The notes under the pieces: generated by a model
The model's database searches: none
The model's input: only the letters and a program-made list of their open reading frames with translations
Told to the model about the DNA's origin: nothing
Assembly: GCA_902826835.1 (NCBI GenBank)
Contig: CADEGH010000001.1
Coordinates: forward strand, 210,253-274,252
DNA length: 64,000 nt
Reading direction: 5' to 3'
Source of the DNA: an uncultured bacterium
Lineage (GTDB): Bacteria; Planctomycetota; GCA-002687715
Translations under genes and position numbers: made by a program
Shown here: positions 56,415 through 64,000 of the stretch, piece by piece
Numbering within the stretch: the first letter of the stretch is position 1
How the letters are laid out: each line of letters begins with the position of its first letter

Positions 56415-56966
56415 TCACGGCGAGGCCGCGAGTTTGCGCGCCGCGCGGCGACGGAACCAGATCAGGCTCCACGGATAGGTGATCAGAGTTGCCACGACCG
56501 CGATCACACAAGCGCCGACCCAAAGGGGCCAGCCGAAAGACACGAACATGTCCTTCAGGCTCTGCCAAATCCCCTGCTCGGGTCCCGGCAGCAGAGCCTT
56601 GAAGTGAGAAAAGTCCATACCCTCGCGCCCCAGGAGTAGGAGACCAAGGCGGTAGCTCGCGTAGTAGTAGGGCACGACGGTGACCGGATTGGTGATCCAC
56701 ACCATCGCCATCGCAGCCACCTTGTTGGCACGGCAGGGTACGGCCAGCGCCAGCGAGATGAGCATTTGGCCGCCTACCGTGGGAGTCAGCGCCACGAACA
56801 TGCCGAGGGTGACGCCCCGGGCCAGTTTTTCCGGCGAGTCCTCGAGGCCCAAGAGCGGCTCGATCAAATGACGTCGCACCAAACTCGCGAAGCCACGCCG
56901 GGCTCCGGGAGCCGGTGCGGTCGTGTCGGCGGCGAGCGACGAGCTTGCGGGTGAAGGATCAGACAC
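56415..56966 (-). CDS. DUF2062 membrane protein
   Basis: 183 residues from a GTG at 56966, nine bases after the HEAT gene stop. Core signature: GVTLGMFVALTPTVGGQMLISLALAVPCRANKVAAMAMVWITNPVTV, typical of DUF2062, followed by YYYASYRLG and a last helix (WPLWVGACVIAVVATLITYPW). Members are predicted inner-membrane proteins of unknown function, sometimes fused to glycosyltransferases. A Pro/Ala/Ser-rich N-terminal extension (about 25 residues) is cytoplasmic. Confidence 0.86.
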   Translation of the reverse strand: MSDPSPASSSLAADTTAPAPGARRGFASLVRRHLIEPLLGLEDSPEKLARGVTLGMFVALTPTVGGQMLISLALAVPCRANKVAAMAMVWITNPVTVVPYYYASYRLGLLLLGREGMDFSHFKALLPGPEQGIWQSLKDMFVSFGWPLWVGACVIAVVATLITYPWSLIWFRRRAARKLAASP

Positions 56967-56975
56967 GAGCCCGGA

Positions 56976-57722
56976 TCACCAGGCCTTGGCCTTCTTGCCC
57001 GTGTCCTGCCACCAGCTCCACCACTTGGGAGCCCCGACGATCGTGGATTGACCGGTGAGCGACTTGAGCGCGTGCTCCATCGATCCTTCGATCTTCTTCA
57101 GGCGATCCTTTTCGCTGGTCGCCCTGGGATCGTTCGCCGCGCTCGCGACCCCGGTGTAGGTCTTCAGCATCTCGCCGACGATTTCCTTCTTCTCGTCGAT
57201 CGTCGCGTTCTTGTAAGACCCGAGCCCGTCGGCCGCCGCGGCGACCACGTCAAAGTCCTTGTACTTCAGGTGCTTCAGCAAGAACGCCTTGCCCTTGGGC
57301 GATTCAAGCTTGCCCATCGCGATCAGCACCTTGCCGAAGTACGCGGGATTCTCTTCGGTCGCCTTTTTCCCGGCCTCGTCGGTGAGAATCTTGGCAGCCG
57401 TCTCGGCGTCTTTGCCCTTCTCTCCGCCGTTCATCTTGGAGAGCGCCTCGATGGTCGCGAGCTTCGCTTCCTGACTCTTGAGCTTCAGGTTCTTGTCGGC
57501 GAGATCGAAGATTTCGCGGCGCTGTTCCGGACGAGCGTTGGCCCAGGTCTCGCCCAGGATCTTGATGAAGTGCGGGTAGTCCGCCTCCAGCTTTTCCTTG
57601 TGAGCTCGCTTCAGGCCCGCGATCGCGTCGTCGATCGGCTTCGTATCGGGGGCAGGCGCGGGCGGATCCTGGCCGAGAGCGGCCACCACCAGGACGAAGA
57701 GCAGGGAAGAACATCGCAACAT
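56976..57722 (-). CDS. Exported HEAT-repeat-like protein
   Basis: 248 residues with a signal peptide (LLFVLVVAALGQD, about 1-18). The remainder is mainly helical and Lys/Ala/Glu-rich, resembling HEAT-type repeats (FLLKHLKYKDFDVVAAAADGLGSYKNATIDEKKEI). It ends in the Trp-rich run PKWWSWWQDTG, reminiscent of the end of the protein at 16183. GGAG eight bases before ATG. Long leader with a hairpin. It heads the minus-strand set of three membrane genes. Confidence 0.75.
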   Translation of the reverse strand: MLRCSSLLFVLVVAALGQDPPAPAPDTKPIDDAIAGLKRAHKEKLEADYPHFIKILGETWANARPEQRREIFDLADKNLKLKSQEAKLATIEALSKMNGGEKGKDAETAAKILTDEAGKKATEENPAYFGKVLIAMGKLESPKGKAFLLKHLKYKDFDVVAAAADGLGSYKNATIDEKKEIVGEMLKTYTGVASAANDPRATSEKDRLKKIEGSMEHALKSLTGQSTIVGAPKWWSWWQDTGKKAKAW

Positions 57723-57741
57723 CGTTGAACTCCCACTGGTC

Positions 57742-57760
57742 AGCTCTCGTCGCGAGAGCT
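57742..57760 (-). repeat. 8-3-8 inverted repeat in the leader of the HEAT gene
   Basis: AGCTCTCG-TCG-CGAGAGCT is perfect and ends 20 bases upstream of the ATG. The inner 11 bases TCGTCGCGAGA recur at 57865-57875. It could be a leader hairpin or an operator. Confidence 0.4.
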
Positions 57761-57931
57761 TGACCGATCATTCCGTTGAGCTCGCCACTCCGAATCGAGC
57801 CCGAGGGACGGGGCGAACCGGGAAGAACCCGGGTTTCGACCTGCCCAAGATACGCAGTTTCTGTTCGTCGCGAGAACTACCCCGGCCTGGGTCAGACTCT
57901 GCGGATATTCAGATTTTGCGGATTTTCGAGC

Positions 57932-57953
57932 AAGCCCCCTCAACCGAGGGCTT
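57932..57953 (-). terminator. Possible hairpin at the end of pabC
   Basis: AAGCCCTC-GGTT-GAGGGGGCTT (minus strand) folds over the pabC stop codon with an imperfect stem of about eight pairs. No T-run follows, so it is weak as an intrinsic terminator. Confidence 0.3.
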
Positions 57954-58773
57954 CCGCATCGCGCGTCCGACGGAATCGGTACCGCTCCGCCAGCGCAGGC
58001 ACGACGGACGTTCCCGGCCAGCCCACCGGATCACCCTCGAAACTCAAAATGGGGCGAAGGCCGCGGACGCTCGCGCTGATGAACGCCTCCGACGCTCGGG
58101 CCAGATCTCGCCAGTGGAAGTGAAGCTCGGAGACCGGAAGGCGCATGGCGCGGGCCTCCTCGATCAAAATCTGGCGCGTGACTCCCGGGAGAATCTGTCC
58201 ATCCAGCGGAGCGGTGCGCAGTTCCCCGTCGATCATGGCGAACACGCTCGATCGTGTGCCCTCCAACACCAGACCGTCCGACCGCGTGAAGATCACCTCG
58301 TCCAGGCCGGCTCGAGCACCCCACTCGTGCGCGCGGCGTGAACTCAGATAGTTCAGGGTCTTGTAGGCCGCGAGCGCCCGGGGTCCATCGAGACGAGGAT
58401 CGCAGCGTCCGACTTTCACGCTGGTTCCGACATCCTTGGGCATCGCAGTGGCGGAGACAACCCGGTGAAGTCGATCGAGACCTCGGAAGAGCACGAGCCG
58501 CACCGCCAAGCTGTCGACGCCAGCGGCCTTCACCAACAAGCGGAGATCCGAGAGCCACTCCGCGCGGGTGGGCGCGGGACGGAATTCCAACTCCTCGGCA
58601 GCCGCGTTCAGGCGCCCGAGGTGCAACGTCAGAAAGTCCGCCGCCCCTCGCACCACGCTGAGGGTTTCAAAGAGGCCCTCCCCGCTGCTGAAACCGCCGC
58701 TCTGCACCGAAACGCCGATCACCGCGTCCTCGCGCAGAACTCCATCGATCACCGCCGGAAACTCCGGTTTCAT
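57940..58773 (-). CDS. pabC: Aminodeoxychorismate lyase-like class IV aminotransferase
   Basis: 277 residues. Class IV PLP enzyme fold; the PLP lysine is in YKTLNYLSSRRA, and the ending has TRQILIEEARAM and LEGTRSSVFAM. GEGLFETLSVVRG at the N-terminus is usual for PabC and related enzymes. Converts aminodeoxychorismate to p-aminobenzoate and pyruvate. The overlap with pabB (ATGA) supports pabC over branched-chain or D-alanine aminotransferase. Confidence 0.85.
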   Translation of the reverse strand: MKPEFPAVIDGVLREDAVIGVSVQSGGFSSGEGLFETLSVVRGAADFLTLHLGRLNAAAEELEFRPAPTRAEWLSDLRLLVKAAGVDSLAVRLVLFRGLDRLHRVVSATAMPKDVGTSVKVGRCDPRLDGPRALAAYKTLNYLSSRRAHEWGARAGLDEVIFTRSDGLVLEGTRSSVFAMIDGELRTAPLDGQILPGVTRQILIEEARAMRLPVSELHFHWRDLARASEAFISASVRGLRPILSFEGDPVGWPGTSVVPALAERYRFRRTRDAEALG

Positions 58774-60173
58774 GACGATTCTCCAGAGGGCAGCGGCCCC
58801 GCGCCCCTTCGCATCTCCCGCCCCGCAAGGATCTCCCAAAGGCCGCGGACCTTGGTTTCCGCTTCCGCAAACTCGGCCAACGCGTCGGAGAGGACGGTGA
58901 TTCCTCCCCCGGCGTGGAGCTGGAGTCGATCACGAGCCGTGTAGGCGGTGCGGATCAGGATGTTGAAGTCGGCATCCCCCTGGAACCCGATCCAGCCAAG
59001 GGTTCCACAATAAGGCCCACGCCGTCCGTCCTCGAGATCGTCGATGATCTCCATCGCGCGGATCCGCGGTGCCCCGGTGATCGAACCGCCGGGAGCCGCA
59101 GCACCCAACAGGTCCACGACCGACTGCCCGGGCGCGAGGATCGACTCGACCTCCGCCACCAGGTGGTGCACCGTCGCATGCGATTCGAGGCATACCGGCT
59201 CGCGCACTTCCACCGATCCGATCCGGCTGACCCGCGAAAGATCGTTGCGCAGCACATCCACGATCATCGCCAACTCCGCATCGTCTTTGGTCGAAGCCAG
59301 AAGCTCCGCCGCGAGCGCTTGATCCTCGGAGGGCGATCGCCCGCGTGGCCGGGTGCCCTTCACGGGCCGCGTTTGCACCTTGCCTTGGCGCAGACAAAAA
59401 AAACGTTCCGGCGACAAACTGAGGATCGTGTCGGCCCCGCACGGGAAAAACGCCCCGAAGGTCGCGGGATTGCGCTCGCGCAGCGCCAAGTACAACGCCG
59501 CCGGATCGGCCGGTCGTGGGAAGCTCCACGGCACCGTGAGGTTGACCTGGTAGATCTCCCCCCGCCGGAGCAAGCCCTGGGCGGCGAGGACACGTTGGAT
59601 ATGAGCGTCCTCATTCGGGGCCATCATGGGTCCGGGCGTCGACTCCCACCGACGCGGTGCGGCGTGCGACACTCCCGACAGGAGCTGCCGCAGTCGAGCA
59701 CCGCCGTTTTTCGCCGAGGGTCTCCCCCCTCTAACCCGCGCCTCCCGCAACCAAACGTCGCCGGAGGTCTCGTCGCGCGCGAGCACTGCCTCAACCTTCA
59801 CGAAGTGAACATCCGGCAGCTCGGTGAGCCGAGGATGGCGGGCCGGGAGGACTTCGAAGAGGTGGCGAGCGTCGTAGGAGAGATACCCGACGTAACCACC
59901 CCAAAAACCTGGTGGAGGATCGGCCGGACTACGGACGCGATCCAAAAGTTGGCGAAGGCGCTCCAGGGGATCGCCACTGCCCTCCTCGCATTTCCAGTCG
60001 ACGACGGTCTCGGTCGGGAGAGCGAAGTAACTCGTTTGACCGAAGCGCCCTCCCGCGCCACTGTCGAGGAGGATCGCCGTCGGATCCGCCAGGATCAGGC
60101 GGGCAAATTCGTGGTCGGGCATCCCGCTTGCGAGTCGGGTTGCGACCAGTTCGATGCCATCGCGCCCAGCCAT
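58770..60173 (-). CDS. pabB: Aminodeoxychorismate synthase component I
   Basis: 467 residues from ATG 60173. Chorismate-binding fold: GFWGGYVGYLSYDARH early, then the catalytic half with GEIYQVNLTVPW, SPERFF, VKGTRPRG, DELAMIVDVLRNDLSRV (here DDAELAMIVDVLRNDLSR) and GGSITGAPRIRAMEII, the PabB/TrpE signature. GDADFNILIRTA is near the end. TrpE is less likely because of the coupled pabC. The glutamine amidotransferase PabA is not in the window. It diverges from the Xer gene. Confidence 0.92.
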   Translation of the reverse strand: MAGRDGIELVATRLASGMPDHEFARLILADPTAILLDSGAGGRFGQTSYFALPTETVVDWKCEEGSGDPLERLRQLLDRVRSPADPPPGFWGGYVGYLSYDARHLFEVLPARHPRLTELPDVHFVKVEAVLARDETSGDVWLREARVRGGRPSAKNGGARLRQLLSGVSHAAPRRWESTPGPMMAPNEDAHIQRVLAAQGLLRRGEIYQVNLTVPWSFPRPADPAALYLALRERNPATFGAFFPCGADTILSLSPERFFCLRQGKVQTRPVKGTRPRGRSPSEDQALAAELLASTKDDAELAMIVDVLRNDLSRVSRIGSVEVREPVCLESHATVHHLVAEVESILAPGQSVVDLLGAAAPGGSITGAPRIRAMEIIDDLEDGRRGPYCGTLGWIGFQGDADFNILIRTAYTARDRLQLHAGGGITVLSDALAEFAEAETKVRGLWEILAGREMRRGAGPLPSGESS

Positions 60174-60210
60174 GGCGGCCATAGTACGTCGCGCTCCGCT
60201 ATGCTGGGGC

Positions 60211-61125
60211 GTGCGCTTCCTCGCCGACTTCTTCGCCCACCTGGAACACGCCCGTTCGGTCTCCGCCCACACCCTGCGCGCGTACCGCACCGATCTCGCC
60301 CAGTTCGCCGAGAGTCTATCCCCGGAAGAGCAGGCCGCTCCCGAGACGCTCACGACGCCGGCGCTCAAAGCCCACTTGGCGGGGCTCCTGGACCGCGGTC
60401 TTTCGAGATCTACCGTGCTGCGCCACAGCGCCGCCCTCCGAACCTATTTCAAGTACTTGCTGGCCGAGGGCTTCGCGTCGAACAACCCCGCCGAGTCCTT
60501 GCGGCTGCCCAAACGGGGTCGGCACCTTCCGCAGGTGCTGTCCGAGGCGCAGATGAAACGGTTGCTCGCGGCGCCGGTAGGCGACGGAGTCGCAGCGGTC
60601 CGCGATCGCGCCATCTTGGAGACCCTCTATTCCACCGGGCTTCGCGTCTCCGAGCTCGTCGGCCTCGACCTGACGCGGCTGGACCTGGAGGACGGCAGCG
60701 TTCGGGTGCTGGGGAAGGGTCGACGCGAGCGCCAGGCCTACCTCGGATCCTTCGCGGTGGCCGCGCTCCAGGCCTGGTTACCCAGACGTCGCACGAAGAC
60801 CTCGGGCAGCGCCGACCACGCGGTGTTCCAAAACCTGCGTGGTGGTCGCCTCACGGATCGCAGCGTTCGCCGGGTCTTGGATCGCTACATCATCAAGGCC
60901 GACCTTCCTCGAGGAGTCACACCCCATACCTTGCGGCACAGTTTTGCGACCCACTTGCTCACCGCGGGGGCGGGACTCAAGGAAGTGCAGGAGTTGCTCG
61001 GGCACCTTCATCTCTCGAGCACGCAGGTCTACACCCACGTGGCCCCGGCGCACCTGAAGAAGATCTACGACGCCGCCCACCCTCGCGCCCTCCACCCAAA
61101 CCGCGCCGCCGAAGCCGAGAACTAA
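60211..61125 (+). CDS. Tyrosine recombinase, XerC/XerD type (second copy)
   Basis: 304 residues from GTG 60211. The N-terminal domain has SVSAHTLRAYRTDLAQF, the catalytic part Arg in STGLRVSELVGL, Lys in GKGRRERQ, HTLRHSFATHLL, LGHLHLSSTQVYTH with the Tyr nucleophile, and the ending AHPRA typical of XerC/D, then a 12-residue tail. Closer to canonical Xer than the copy at 7691. The upstream ATG at 60172 would add 13 residues. It converges on prkA with a four-base overlap. Either XerC or XerD. Confidence 0.92.
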   Translation: MRFLADFFAHLEHARSVSAHTLRAYRTDLAQFAESLSPEEQAAPETLTTPALKAHLAGLLDRGLSRSTVLRHSAALRTYFKYLLAEGFASNNPAESLRLPKRGRHLPQVLSEAQMKRLLAAPVGDGVAAVRDRAILETLYSTGLRVSELVGLDLTRLDLEDGSVRVLGKGRRERQAYLGSFAVAALQAWLPRRRTKTSGSADHAVFQNLRGGRLTDRSVRRVLDRYIIKADLPRGVTPHTLRHSFATHLLTAGAGLKEVQELLGHLHLSSTQVYTHVAPAHLKKIYDAAHPRALHPNRAAEAEN

Positions 61126-63437
61126 TCTTCGAGATCGGCTTCGTGCTGCCGGACGTAACTCAGGGCAACCGTGGCGCACTGCGTGCAGTAGCCGGACTCT
61201 TTCTCGAGTCGCTGCACCAAAGATGAGGCCTTGGTCTTGCGGTCGGCGGGGAGCTTTCCCGCCGTACCGGCGTGGAGCGCCAACGCGTCTTCGATCATCA
61301 ACTCGATGCTCTCGCGCCGCGCTTTCCAAAAGCTCCGCTCCATGGCGGAGAACAGATCCGGAAAAATGCACGACAGCTCCAGGGGAGCGCTCGGGTTCGA
61401 CAACCGGAACGCCGCGACTCGGGTCATGACGCTGCTTCGGAACTCCTGCACCGAGCCGGACACCGCGAGGTGCGTCTCGACTTCGCCCATCAAGTGCTGA
61501 TCGGGATCCCGCAGTTGCTGCGTGACCTCGTGCCGCACCTTTTCGCCCGTACTCACGGCCTTCACGTGCCGCAGATACTCCGCAAAGAGGCGCTGGTATT
61601 CCGCCGGGTCGACTAGCCCCGAGGCTTTGCGGATCTCGTTCCAAGACCGACTCAAATAGAGTTCGCGCAACGCTTCGAGGGTCCCCGCCGGATCGCGGTA
61701 GGGCCCTTCCTTCGGCGCGCGCAGCCAATCGAAAAGGGTGGGATCGGCAATGATCTTCTTCAGCGCCTCGATGAGGTCGAGGGGTCCGAGGCAGGTAGGC
61801 CCGGGCCGAATGGCCAGGTCGGTCAGGAGCGACAGCAGCTCCCGAGGACTGGCGCCCCGCCGCCCCTCGAATCCCGCATCCGCAAACCCGTCGATTTGCT
61901 CCTCCTGGGCGTCGTACTCCTCGGTGAGTTCCCGGCGATGGCGAATAAGGAGAGCACGGTCGTCCTCGCTCCAGTGCGCGGGGGCTTGGCCATACGCGTA
62001 AAGCGTGGCCTTCTCCACCGGCTCGAGCTTGCGGAGAAGGCGGCCGAGGGCGGGGTCGTAGTGCGCGGGATCGGGCCGGCGCAATCGGGTGAGCACGGAG
62101 AACAACCCGGCCAAATCGAGGAAGTGCGGGGCGAGGTGTTTCCCGCGCGCCATACGGCGCACTTGATGATCGTAGATCTGCGCTTCTTTCGGCCACTCGC
62201 GCAGATACGGGACCCGCACGAGTTCGAAGCGCCCGCGGAAGCTCGCGAAGCTCGGGTCGCGTTTGAAGGCGGAGAGGTATTTCTCCTCCGTCGTGCCCGC
62301 CAGCACCAGGTTCAGCGAGATCGTGAGTCCAGGCAGATTGACCGCGCCGCGCTCGGCAGTGGTGAGGAGGTACTTGTTCGCTTCCAAACTGCGCTTCAGG
62401 AAGTCGCTGTATTCGACGAGACCCCCGTTGCCGTCCACGAGGTCCCCGTGGGCCTCCACGAGGTCTTCGTGCAACAGCACGGTCGGGAGGCCAGTCATCT
62501 GGTTGTGTCCGATGAGGCGAGCCCCGGCGTCGATCGTGCCCTGCGGCTCGATGGTGACACAGCCGACCCGATAGCGATGCGAGAGGTAGTAGCGCTCGAT
62601 CCGCACATGGCGGATCACCCGACGCCAGTCGCCGCGGTAACTGCGGAGGAGGCTTTCGTAGATCGTCTTGTTCTTCGGGGAGAGTTCCCCCTTCACGAGG
62701 AAGTCCGTCCAAAGAAAGCGCTCCCGCTCGGTGGCGTCCGCTTTCTCGATGGCCTCGCCGAGGATTTCCAAGCGGCGCCGCTTGGGGAGGAGAAAAAACG
62801 GCGGGTCCTTCATCTCGCAGGGAAGGCGCGAGGAGATCTGCCGATCGTCGACCTCGGCGAGTGAGGGCAAGCTGTCGGTGTTGCGCTCGGGGGCAAATCC
62901 GAGCCCGCCCTTGTCGGCCCCTTCGCAGAAGATCCACGAAAACCGGTAGAGCGGACCCGACTCGGTGCGCGAGTAGCGCTCAAGGCCGCGCCGCAGGGCA
63001 TCGACGATCGAGCTCTTCGCGGAACCACTCGGACCGTGCAGCAGGATGAATCGATCGGCCCGGCCCCGCTCGACAAATCCGGAGAGGATCTCGAAGAGTC
63101 GATTTTGGACTTCTTCGTGCCCGCGGACGCCGCCGTCGTCCGACCCGTCGACCGGATCAAACAGGCGGAATCGGCGAATCGGGCCGCGATGCCCGGAAAC
63201 CTCGTAAGTTCCCCCGTCGACCATGACGTCGCGCAGGAGCTGGGCGGAATTGCGAGTGAGGGTGTACGGGCGCCGAAGCAGCGCTTCCAGGTACTCGCCG
63301 AACGAGAGGACCGCCTGTTTTGCTGCGAAGGTCTCTTGGGACTTCTTCGCCACGCGATCGAGAATGCGCTCAAGCTCCAAGGGCCGCCCTCCGCTCGGAG
63401 CGAGCGAGGTCGGACGCCCCCGAGGAGGGAGGGCCAA
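61122..63437 (-). CDS. prkA: PrkA-type AAA+ serine protein kinase
   Basis: 771 residues from a TTG at 63437. Walker A is GPSGSAKS (135-142), unusual for the second Gly, as in PrkA family; the AAA part has LLHEDLVEAHGDL, then ISLNLVLAGTTEEKYL. The C-terminal part has the kinase-like homology. PrkA (YeaG) is a stress and stationary phase regulator in other bacteria. The usual partners YeaH and SpoVR are not in the window, but the gene begins near the edge. The TTG has GAGGG four bases upstream; other starts (TTG 63380, GTG 63353) are possible. A tRNA-Glu lies 23 bases before it. Confidence 0.9.
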   Translation of the reverse strand: MALPPRGRPTSLAPSGGRPLELERILDRVAKKSQETFAAKQAVLSFGEYLEALLRRPYTLTRNSAQLLRDVMVDGGTYEVSGHRGPIRRFRLFDPVDGSDDGGVRGHEEVQNRLFEILSGFVERGRADRFILLHGPSGSAKSSIVDALRRGLERYSRTESGPLYRFSWIFCEGADKGGLGFAPERNTDSLPSLAEVDDRQISSRLPCEMKDPPFFLLPKRRRLEILGEAIEKADATERERFLWTDFLVKGELSPKNKTIYESLLRSYRGDWRRVIRHVRIERYYLSHRYRVGCVTIEPQGTIDAGARLIGHNQMTGLPTVLLHEDLVEAHGDLVDGNGGLVEYSDFLKRSLEANKYLLTTAERGAVNLPGLTISLNLVLAGTTEEKYLSAFKRDPSFASFRGRFELVRVPYLREWPKEAQIYDHQVRRMARGKHLAPHFLDLAGLFSVLTRLRRPDPAHYDPALGRLLRKLEPVEKATLYAYGQAPAHWSEDDRALLIRHRRELTEEYDAQEEQIDGFADAGFEGRRGASPRELLSLLTDLAIRPGPTCLGPLDLIEALKKIIADPTLFDWLRAPKEGPYRDPAGTLEALRELYLSRSWNEIRKASGLVDPAEYQRLFAEYLRHVKAVSTGEKVRHEVTQQLRDPDQHLMGEVETHLAVSGSVQEFRSSVMTRVAAFRLSNPSAPLELSCIFPDLFSAMERSFWKARRESIELMIEDALALHAGTAGKLPADRKTKASSLVQRLEKESGYCTQCATVALSYVRQHEADLED

Positions 63438-63460
63438 GAACCCTCGCGCGCCCGGAATGA

Positions 63461-63535
63461 TGACCCCGACGGGATTCGAACCCGTGTTACCAGGATGAAA
63501 ACCTGATGTCCTAGACCTGGCTAGACGACGGGGCC
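63461..63535 (-). tRNA. tRNA-Glu (anticodon UUC)
   Basis: 75 bases, no encoded CCA. The acceptor stem pairs GGCCCCG with CGGGGTC (one G-T pair), discriminator A. The anticodon arm TCAGG-TTTTCAT-CCTGG gives UUC. The T-arm ACGGG-TTCGAAT-CCCGT is normal. A possible promoter has TTGAGG (63573-63568) and TACTTT (63551-63546) with 16-base spacing. It is upstream of prkA in the same direction. Confidence 0.95.
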
Positions 63536-63595
63536 AGCGGGCAGCAAAGTAACAGGCGGCGCGGGCTCCTCAATCTCGGTGGTAGGATCTCCCCC

Positions 63596-63799
63596 ATGGA
63601 CCGGCTGTCGGAGTTTGCCCTCCTCTGCCTTTTGCTCTCGGGTTTTGTCATGGCGTTTCAGCGCCTGAACCCCTCCGCCGCCCTGGCGTCCATGCTCCTT
63701 TTGCTGGCCCCCTTTGCCATGCTGCTCGTCGGAATCGGCCGCGCGATCCGTGCGTCCGACGACTCGGAGGCCGCCCACGTCCCCGAAAAGACCCGCTGA
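63596..63799 (+). CDS. Small membrane protein of unknown function
   Basis: 67 residues from ATG 63596. Two hydrophobic segments (about 6-21, FALLCLLLSGFVMAF; about 29-48, ALASMLLLLAPFAMLLVGIG) are joined by a short loop, then a charged C-terminal tail. It is 19 bases upstream of the cyclotransferase gene and probably in the same transcript. I do not recognise the family. Confidence 0.65.
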   Translation: MDRLSEFALLCLLLSGFVMAFQRLNPSAALASMLLLLAPFAMLLVGIGRAIRASDDSEAAHVPEKTR

Positions 63800-63818
63800 G
63801 CCCTCCCCGGACCGCCTT

Positions 63819-64000
63819 ATGACCCTCCCCACGACTCAAGACTCCAACGAACGGTCGGCGCGCCGCCGGCGAATCTCCTTTTGGGGGGGCGTCGTGCTCA
63901 CCCTGGCCATCGTCCTCTCCCTCCGCGGTTGTGGCGGCGGGCCGGAGAAGCTCGAGTACGAGGTGGTCAAGGTGTTCCCGCACGACAAGGGCGCGTTCAC
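63819..64000 (+). CDS. Glutaminyl-peptide cyclotransferase (plant/bacterial type), N-terminal part
   Basis: 60 codons are visible from ATG 63819; the gene runs off the window. After a basic N-terminus (ERSARRRRIS), a membrane or signal segment (FWGGVVLTLAIVLSLRGC, with a possible lipobox LRGC), the mature start reads YEVVKVFPHDKGAFT, the first blade of the beta-propeller family of glutamine cyclotransferases (PHDxxAFTQG). These form N-terminal pyroglutamate on exported proteins. Call is based only on this short block. Confidence 0.75.
   Translation, partial: MTLPTTQDSNERSARRRRISFWGGVVLTLAIVLSLRGCGGGPEKLEYEVVKVFPHDKGAF

Noticed and set aside
58914..61226. Open frame of 770 codons on the plus strand
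   Set aside because: It covers pabB on the other strand and overlaps the Xer gene in a different frame; no homology motifs.
60778..62937. Open frame of 719 codons on the minus strand
   Set aside because: Another frame of prkA and opposite the Xer gene; low-complexity Arg/Pro/Gly content.
1..64000. CRISPR arrays, transposases, integrase-flanked islands, rRNA genes
   Set aside because: No regular direct repeats of 25-40 bases, no transposase motifs and no rRNA sequence seen; the Xer genes lack attachment-site duplications.

Overview
The window is GC-rich, gene-dense DNA from a Gram-negative-type bacterium. It carries a Kdo transferase, an alginate-export-like outer-membrane channel and a lipoprotein signal peptidase. 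I infer Planctomycetota from the combination of three PknB-type Ser/Thr kinases (one coupled to an ECF sigma factor), exported HEAT/TPR proteins, zinc-ribbon plus transmembrane proteins and a prenyltransferase-repeat lipoprotein. No 16S gene or other decisive taxonomic marker is present, and no CRISPR array, insertion sequence, prophage or origin was seen. Most neighbouring genes overlap by 4 bases (ATGA, GTGA or TTGA), so coupled operons dominate.

Layout. 1-7573 (minus): one compact operon lspA, pyrD, a response regulator, secA, kdtA/waaA, metK and a cut gene. 7691-9829 (plus): a Xer-type recombinase and an exported protein. 9870-13833 (minus): uvrB-uvrC. 13913-21519: an exported Pro/Arg- and Tyr-rich TPR protein, a zinc-ribbon membrane protein, a receptor-like kinase with a coiled coil, and the alginate-export-like channel with a good promoter and terminator-like hairpin. 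21939-27025 (minus): an iron locus of fur, feoA and feoB followed by a lipoprotein, a membrane protein and a NIL-domain protein; a 7-1-7 Fur-box-like palindrome lies between fur and feoA. 27171-31548 (minus): kinase, TPR/HEXXH protease, HAD hydrolase and purD, the last broken by a frameshift in this sequence. 31776-33128 (plus): a stand-alone ClpB/ClpC-D2-like AAA+ ATPase diverging from the kinase. 33178-36577 (minus): asnS, a membrane-anchored coiled-coil protein and a PIG-V-like glycosyltransferase. 36695-41353 (plus): dihaem cytochrome c with a DMSO-reductase-type haem domain, ECF sigma factor and Ser/Thr kinase. 41375-52460 (minus): ferredoxin, xseA, xseB, ispA, dxs, a DUF58 protein, a BatA-like protein, two SGNH paralogues and an exported protein. 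52609-54236: a short HPF-like protein diverging from a DegP-type protease. 54275-57722 (minus): HEAT protein, DUF2062 protein and two membrane-anchored unknowns. 57940-60173: pabB-pabC. 60211-63437: a second Xer recombinase convergent with prkA. 63461-63535: tRNA-Glu. 63596-64000: a small membrane protein and the start of a glutaminyl-peptide cyclotransferase.

How the genes work together: housekeeping functions (DNA repair, secretion, isoprenoid, folate, pyrimidine and purine synthesis) are interleaved with signalling modules in which kinases sit beside ATPases, proteases or redox proteins of unassigned role. The features most worth follow-up are the split purD, the Fur box with the extended iron operon, the cytochrome/ECF/kinase operon and the orphan AAA+ ATPase opposite the kinase/protease operon. 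Promoters, hairpins and start codons were read by eye and are inferences.
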